Below, one piece after another: positions 58,273 through 64,000 of a stretch of DNA of 64,000 nt. The position numbers and the translations under genes were made by a program. The notes beneath the pieces are model-generated. The model was not told where the DNA came from and did no database searches. It saw only the letters and a list, made by a program, of their open reading frames with translations. Where the stretch lies: positions 9,839,823 to 9,903,822 of the forward strand of contig OY718803.1 in NCBI GenBank assembly GCA_963070105.1, read 5' to 3'. How positions within the stretch are numbered: position 1 is the stretch's first letter; each line of letters begins with the position of its first letter. This stretch comes from Litomosoides sigmodontis (lineage: Eukaryota > Nematoda > Chromadorea > Rhabditida > Onchocercidae).

Positions 58273-61200
58273 TTAAACATATTCGGGCCTCATGAGTGGC
58301 GCAATCACACAAGCAAACGTATCCAAAACACGCATTACAGTTGATCGTTCCAAATTCAGTCTGTACATTATATCTTCAATATGGTGCTCGCCGTGTAAGA
58401 AGGGTAACAGTCTGGAAAATTTTTCCTTTTAAAATTTATTTTTTCGATTGAATCTTTGAAACGTTAAAATCTCACCTTGAAAATAGATCAAGCAAGTCTT
58501 CAACATATTGCTGTGAATGTTGCTCAAGCATCGTCTTATATACATGAATTACTGAAGCCTTAATTTCAGCTGTCAACATTCCACTTGACAATAAGTGGTT
58601 GAAGTTATCATTCTGGATTCCATCCATATCATACCTTAAAAAAATGCAAAGTTGTCATTTTCCAATACTTTTTCCGTCTTTACTAAAAAAAAATTAAACG
58701 GACTCGTAGACAGTCTCATTCGAAAAGGGTGACATCAAATAAAGAAATGTGTGAAGTTGCATAATCAGCTGATCTCGTAATAACTGTGCGACCATTCGTG
58801 CGCGAAATTGCTGAAAAGTGTGAGTCTTTACGAAGAATATGAGTTGGAACGATAACTGTACTTGTAGTCACTGAATTATATGATAATGCTATCTTGAAAT
58901 TTCCCATCACTTAGTCACTGTTATTGCACACTCAAAATCGATCAAGTTTCCTTCTTGCGACACGGCCTTTTAAGTCTTTTTACAATTAAGCCCTTTATTT
59001 ATATGTATGTAAATCTTATTTATGTTCTTTTTAAATGGACAAATACTTAAGGTTTCATTTGCAAAAAACATCCCACTAAATCCTTGTTATGCTCGATGCA
59101 ATTTCATTTTTTTCCAAAAATTTCTGAAAATTTTCTAAAACATCGTTTTGTTTCTAAAAATTCATTTTCGTTTCTATGAGGAATCGTGGAAACAAACACT
59201 AACCATTATATCAAACGTAAAGGAAACAATTATACAATTTGCTATTATCGGCCATTCGTGAAATGCCCATAAAGAGCTTTAATAATGGACTCTCAAGTGA
59301 TAGTATTTCTAACATATTGGAGGAAAATGTAAAATTTGAAGTGCAAAACTTCATAGCAAGTTATTTAGAGCATAGATTTGCAATATTTTCCCAACCACTT
59401 CCCTAAGATGAAACATACTTGCACACTGAAACTGTGCATTGGAGCATTTACAAATTCCGCTAATGTGCAAGGTGGAGAGAATTGCGCCAATATACTGGGT
59501 AGATGAGCATTTTCGAAGATCTCACCAAACTGTTCGCTCAACCTGTAAAAAGGAATAAAATAATTGCTTCTTGTACCTGATTTTAAAACATCGACATTCA
59601 ATACCTGAATTATAAGGATTACCAGAGGCTGCACAAACAATAAGATGTAATATGTATGCATGTGGTGAGTGGTGAATTCAATACCGAAAACAACTCTTTC
59701 AAAGACCAGATATTTTTAATGGGACAAAACCAGATATTTAATAGTTCTTATTAATTCGACAAATGATTAAGCAAATTCTGATTTTCTTCTTCGCCTTAAT
59801 AAGTTTTCTGATTTTCCTTTGTACAAACATTTTGATCTTTCTTTCTAGAGCAAGAAACTATAAATAATAATTTTGAATTTTTAAAATGTTATAAGTTCAA
59901 ACGACTGAAAATTAACCTTGACAACGGTTTCGGTGAAGCTGCGGAAGTGTAAACATTACTACCGCACAAAGGATATATAACAATTGCGCGTGCCCATAAC
60001 AAAAGATGTCTAACGACGGTAAGAACTTGAAATAATGGAAGACCTGACGAATCGCTGATGCTGATTAGACTGTAAAAAAAATATTTGAACTTCCACGATT
60101 TCAATTCAGAATTTTAACTTTTCAATTTATTTTGGTCGCAAATAAAAAAAGTGCCCATAAAGCAAATAAACCTTTGATCCGGCTGACAATGTTTGAGGAA
60201 AAAATGCAATGCTGGGTTGGAGTCATGTCCTGGTATAGCATCTTCCAGTAGTAAAATTCCATGATATGGCCTTAGGCGTCGGATAGTTGCCTCAATTTCG
60301 CTCCTTAAACACGGCAGAAACAGTTTTGAGGCGCTACATAACTCTCGTTACGTTTCTAGGAATGCAATAATACTGAATGCATGAAAAACTTTGTAAATTC
60401 ATACTAGCCTGGTTTTAGGTGTCAGTCCTGCGTGTAAAAGCGCACGTTGTTCAACACAAAAGCCCACTTCAATACAGTCATTTAGAAAAACATGAACTAC
60501 ACCATATTCGCTGACATCGTTGAATATGTCTCGAAGATCCTGTGCCAACGAACAGTGGGCTAGCACTTCATGATAAGGAAATGCTTGACCTAAATTCGAA
60601 TAAAAAAATAAAAGGATTTTTGTCATCGATTACTAGCCTACAGAAATTTATGAATAATGCGTCAAGACTACAAGCATACAGAATGGCACAATTACCTTCT
60701 GGAAGGGATTCGTTTTTTTCATGTTCGTTTAGTATTGTTGCCATTTGTTCTGCCAAATAACCGCAACGCGTTTGCTCTTCATCAATTGCTATTGCAATTT
60801 TACGACTTAAAATATCAAAAGAGAATAACCAATACTCTTGAATTACGAAAGTATTTTTTCAACTAATTTAAAATTTTTCAGATTTTTTCTCCCCAGAATG
60901 CCAATTTTTAAGAAGAAAGATGCACCTGAGCTCTTGAAATGATGCGATGAGATCAGCTGCTGCTCTCGCAACTAATATAAAAACAACATGAAATGTTTGT
61001 GGTGAACGACCGGTTGGACGTGAAACCTTAAGAATGCTATACTGCATGCAATTAACTCCTCTGTTCTAGCAACAAAAATCAATCACAGTAATTTTGTTAC
61101 AGAACCATTTTTTTTGAAGATAATTTTGATAAAATTATTTCCTAAATCACAATTCTTTCATTACAGCATCGAAGCTGTCCTATAATAACATGAAATATAA

Positions 61201-62098
61201 TTTCAGGTGTTTTGTAAGTAAAAATGGAAAAGAATCATTAAAAGAATGAGTAAACCTTACAGTCTTTGGAAAGCCAGCAAATCGTATATTATCAATTTTA
61301 ATTTCAAATGGTTTCTCACAAATTCCTCTGGCAGAAAGTAAATGAGCAAGAATTTTTGTTGGTACCCTAAAAACAGGGCAATAGTATTCCACTAAAAGCG
61401 TACGCAGCACTTTGCCAATATCAATTCGGTATATATCAAGAATAGAACCTGCCGAAATCTTAAGAAGCAACTAAAAAAACAAAATATACCCATATTGTTC
61501 CGCGTCACTCCTATTTCCTTCATCACTGCTTTTTAACGATCGTCTAGAAATTGCAAAAAATTATTTACATAAATATATGACTGCAAGATTGTCTGAAATT
61601 ATATTTTAGAAGTACCGAAGTAATGCATTGTACAATTTTTCTGAGAATATTTATCAAACAACAAAGTAGTACTGCTCTAAGCACTTCTAAAATTTATTTT
61701 GGAACTTGTTCAGATACTATTCGGAGATGAAACGTACGCGCGCATGGTTCGATACAGTTCACAAGATGGACGTGATTGTGATTCTGAAAAAAATTAATAA
61801 ACTTGTCCAATGTTCTCCTATTTCTATTTCAGTTCCGCTGTTTTGAAGGTTTTTTAAATCTTTTGTTTAACAGGTATAAATAGACATAACTTAATGCTCG
61901 AGCAATGAATTGCGGGATCATATGATTAATTTGAGCTGGAAAAATCAACGGTTGGGGCAGCTAACCTTAAAATATCATACCTGATGGAAACGAGAAATCG
62001 CCCTGGAATGGATAAGCAAAGGAGACCTGTTCATGATTCTCGCCCATTGTAACGAACATAATACCCAACGGCGAGTACAAGTAACGATCCTCATCCAT
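58273..62098 (-). CDS. nprl-3: NPRL3, GATOR1 complex subunit
   Basis: With NPRL2 and DEPDC5 it forms GATOR1, the GTPase-activating complex that turns off TORC1 when amino acids are low. Twelve minus-strand exons: 62098-61981, 61783-61738, 61366-61261, 61065-60926, 60805-60696, 60589-60409, 60303-60172, 60069-59917, 59542-59419, 58810-58704, 58634-58476, 58411-58273; phases agree; 504 residues. Matches to human NPRL3, in order: VSFAYPFQG near the start, KPFEIKIDNIRFAGFP (human QKFELKIDNVRFVGHP), LAQDLRDIFNDVSEYGVV, IEATIRRLRPYHGILLL (human IERSLKAIRPYHALLLL), AIVIYPLCGSNVY (human AIIIYPLCENNVY), LRDQLIMQLHTFLYLM and FLHGEHHIEDIMY (human YFRGRHHLEEIMY) in the C-terminal winged helix. The intron after exon 6 appears to use a GC donor (AG|GCTAGT). 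Exon 10 must end at 58704 (GA|GTCCGT) to keep the frame. Confidence 0.94.
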
Positions 62099-62727
62099 GG
62101 CTTACATTAAAGATTTTGCAACTTAAAGTGATCATTGATATACTTCCAAACCAAATACTTTATATTGGAGAAATCTAGGTTCCCAAAATTTGATCAGGAA
62201 TTAGAAAAGTGATACAGGATGCACGGCTTGAATTCTGCTCGCATCTTTGGATCTCGGTTTCACCAATAGACATTGGAAATCATCCAAATTTCGAATTACT
62301 TTTGGCTTTCATTTGCAATCAACGATAAGTACAAAATATATTCATTATAAGAAATTCATGACAACAAAAAAATCCTTGTCACTTCTTTACGAGAATTTCA
62401 GCAATGGCACAATAATGATAAATGACAAAAGAGTAAATAAAAAAGTCAAGCATTTAATATATCTTTCTATCCCTCAAATTTTTGGCGCAGTTAGTAAAAA
62501 GCTTTACTTTGAACTCATTTCACTGCTTGTATAGTTCCAAAACACCGCTCCCTAGTTATGTTGAAGCAGTGGTTTTCCACTCTCTATAGCTGATAAGTTT
62601 ACTGGAAATCTACAATAATAGACCATACGAAAGCACTGAATGTGCAGATGAAAGAGTGAACGAAAAATTGTACAATGAATTCAAATTGAGATCCAATCAC
62701 AACTCAACAATATTTACGAATACGTTA
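62099..62727. other. Gap between PDCL stop and NPRL3 start
   Basis: About 630 bases between two minus-strand genes, AT-rich, no coding exon supported. A minus-strand TTTAAG acceptor-like site lies about 25 bases before the NPRL3 ATG. Co-transcription with PDCL is possible but not shown. Confidence 0.5.
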
Positions 62728-63779
62728 TTAATTATAATCATCAGTGATAACGCCGTCGTCGTCGTCGTAGTAATCTTCTACATTTATTGGATATTTGGAC
62801 AACTCCAGCTCGATTCCATTCCTTCAAAGATTTAATGCACATTTCGCTAACGAATAAAGAATAACAATTGCACATTGTGTACTCGTTGAAGAAAAAACAC
62901 TTATAAAAATAAGAGAAGCTAACTCGCTTAGAAAATGAATTAATTGGTCCGCCGTGAAGTTCTCTCCAAGCTGATCTGTTATGCGGATAAAATTGCCGAC
63001 CAATGATTCATCCCGATAAACTTGAAGTGTAGGAAGAGCCTTCATCTTCTAAAATATGAAAGTAGTACACATGCAAATATAATAAAAGAAATTGATTACC
63101 AGCTGAAGTTGATATTTGATCCATGGCGATTAGATAAAAGCATATACAAGAAATAGAAGAATTTCTGCCTATGTAATATCATAGTACTACCGCAAGCTGC
63201 GATTTTAAACCTCAATGAGGTATGAATTTGACACCTAATTCATCAGGTAACCACTTGAACATAAAAAAATCCTCCCAATTAATACAGAGCGCATACACTA
63301 TATTAGAAAATTATGCCATATATTAGAAAATTATGCCAAACATACAAACTGCTGTGACAATCCAATTACAGATGGTAACACTCTGCCTAGCTTGAAATTC
63401 GGATGACGAACAGCAAGTGTATTGAAGACTCGATTTAACACCACAGAGCCCTCATTTCCTTCGTCGTAAATATGAATTAGGACCCATCGGTCTTGACTTG
63501 CTTCAATGAGATTTAGGAACTGCTCCTTGTCTGTTAATTCATCTATCTGTAAATGAAAAGTAATACTTCGTCTTAATATAAGTTTTTATAAGAAAAAATG
63601 GAATGAATGAAATAAAATTTTGCAGCTTAGACAAAAAAAAATGCAGTAAAAGAAAGACTTACCTTTCCAAAAGCATATAATCGATCCTTCATTTCTAGCA
63701 ATCTTCTTTGTCGAATATCTTCCAGGTTGTCATTTACTGGCTCTCCTGATAAAGACCAGATTTTTGCTCGAGCAACAAC
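62728..63779 (-). CDS. PDCL: Phosducin-like protein (PDCL type), N-terminus beyond right edge
   Basis: Thioredoxin-fold co-chaperone that works with CCT to assemble G-protein beta-gamma dimers. Minus-strand exons: 63779-63663, 63546-63346, 63048-62924, 62821-62728, phases 0, 0, 2; 178 residues visible. Blocks: LEDIRQRRLLEMKDRLYAFG (end of the helical domain), WVLIHIYDEGNEGSVVLN (human PDCL IVMVHIYEDGIPGTEAMN), SVIGLSQQF (SVIGASSQF), KALPTLQVYRDESLVGNFIR (NALPALLIYKGGELIGNFVR) and ITDQLGENF (VTDQLGDDF), then an acidic tail EDYYDDDDGVITDDYN*. The VTDQLG block separates it from PDCL3-type proteins. The first roughly 100-130 residues are missing; I could not place an upstream exon in 63780-64000. 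Phosducin itself is less likely in a nematode. Confidence 0.88.
63301..63338 (+). repeat. Tandem 20-bp duplication in a PDCL intron
   Basis: TATTAGAAAATTATGCCA occurs twice, the copies starting 20 bases apart, next to the donor of the preceding PDCL exon (63346). Confidence 0.9.
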
Positions 63780-63836
63780 CTAAAAGATATCGTGATCTCT
63801 CCCAACGCTCACAGAGACAATAAACATTTTATTTAC

Positions 63837-63866
63837 TATATATATATATGTATATATATAAATATG
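63837..63866 (+). repeat. (TA)n microsatellite in a PDCL intron
   Basis: About 30 bases of alternating T and A with a single G interruption, upstream (minus-strand sense) of the first visible PDCL exon. Confidence 0.85.
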
Positions 63867-64000
63867 TATGCTCAATCTACACACCAAATCACTTTTTAGA
63901 TGCTATGATATTACTTCCAGTAGCTAAGCCAACACTAATGTCCATGTCTTTTTCATCAGATCAGTTAGAATACATTCCAGGAATTTAGTTCCCACCTTGC

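Overview
This window looks like nuclear DNA from a parasitic nematode, most likely a filarial worm (Onchocercidae). That is an inference. The DNA is very AT-rich. Every recognisable gene is cut into many short exons of about 50-300 bases with GT-AG introns, and the best protein matches I know are nematode or metazoan housekeeping proteins. Nothing points to a prokaryote, virus or organelle. No transposon, rRNA, tRNA or CRISPR array was found. I rebuilt the gene models by hand from reading-frame continuity across splice sites and from remembered family motifs, so exon edges should be read as predictions.

Layout, left to right: (1) 188-1720 (+), last four exons of a TAT-1/ATP8A-type P4-ATPase lipid flippase. 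(2) 3068-9369 (+), EDC4/Ge-1, the mRNA-decapping scaffold, 15 exons. (3) 10151-10872 (-), tiny three-exon CTF8, a subunit of the Ctf18 clamp loader. (4) 13842-19102 (-), large Pro/Ser/Thr-rich protein of unknown family. (5) 23609-31975 (-), DOT1L-type histone H3K79 methyltransferase with AT-hook-like and coiled-coil tail, 17 exons. (6) 36231-41032 (+), half-size ABC transporter of the HAF-4/HAF-9 (TAP-like) group. (7) 41956-45838 (-), BRD7/BRD9 bromodomain protein (SWSN-9 type). (8) 47085-50235 (+), WIPI4/EPG-6 autophagy beta-propeller. (9) 52756-54308 (+), POP7/RPP20, an RNase P/MRP subunit. (10) 54853-57614 (+), adrenodoxin reductase. (11) 58273-62098 (-), NPRL3 of GATOR1. (12) 62728-63779 (-), phosducin-like protein, cut by the right edge.

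The genes serve unrelated cell functions: membrane asymmetry, mRNA decay, replication, chromatin, lysosome-related organelles, autophagy, tRNA processing, iron-sulphur/steroid electron transfer, TORC1 control and protein folding. Two same-strand pairs are close enough to be co-transcribed: POP7 with FDXR, and PDCL with NPRL3. The chromatin genes DOT1 and BRD7/9 lie on the minus strand on either side of the plus-strand ABC transporter gene.

I found no clearly new biological system. The points most worth checking are two apparent GC-AG introns (FDXR, NPRL3), frequent AAG-type 3' splice sites, a short GC-rich open island at 19.9-20.1 kb, a 29-residue hydrophobic open frame in front of EPG-6, a stop-free 120-base intron in the Pro-rich gene, and the unidentified Pro-rich gene itself. 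Gene-free stretches are AT-rich and hold microsatellites and short direct repeats.
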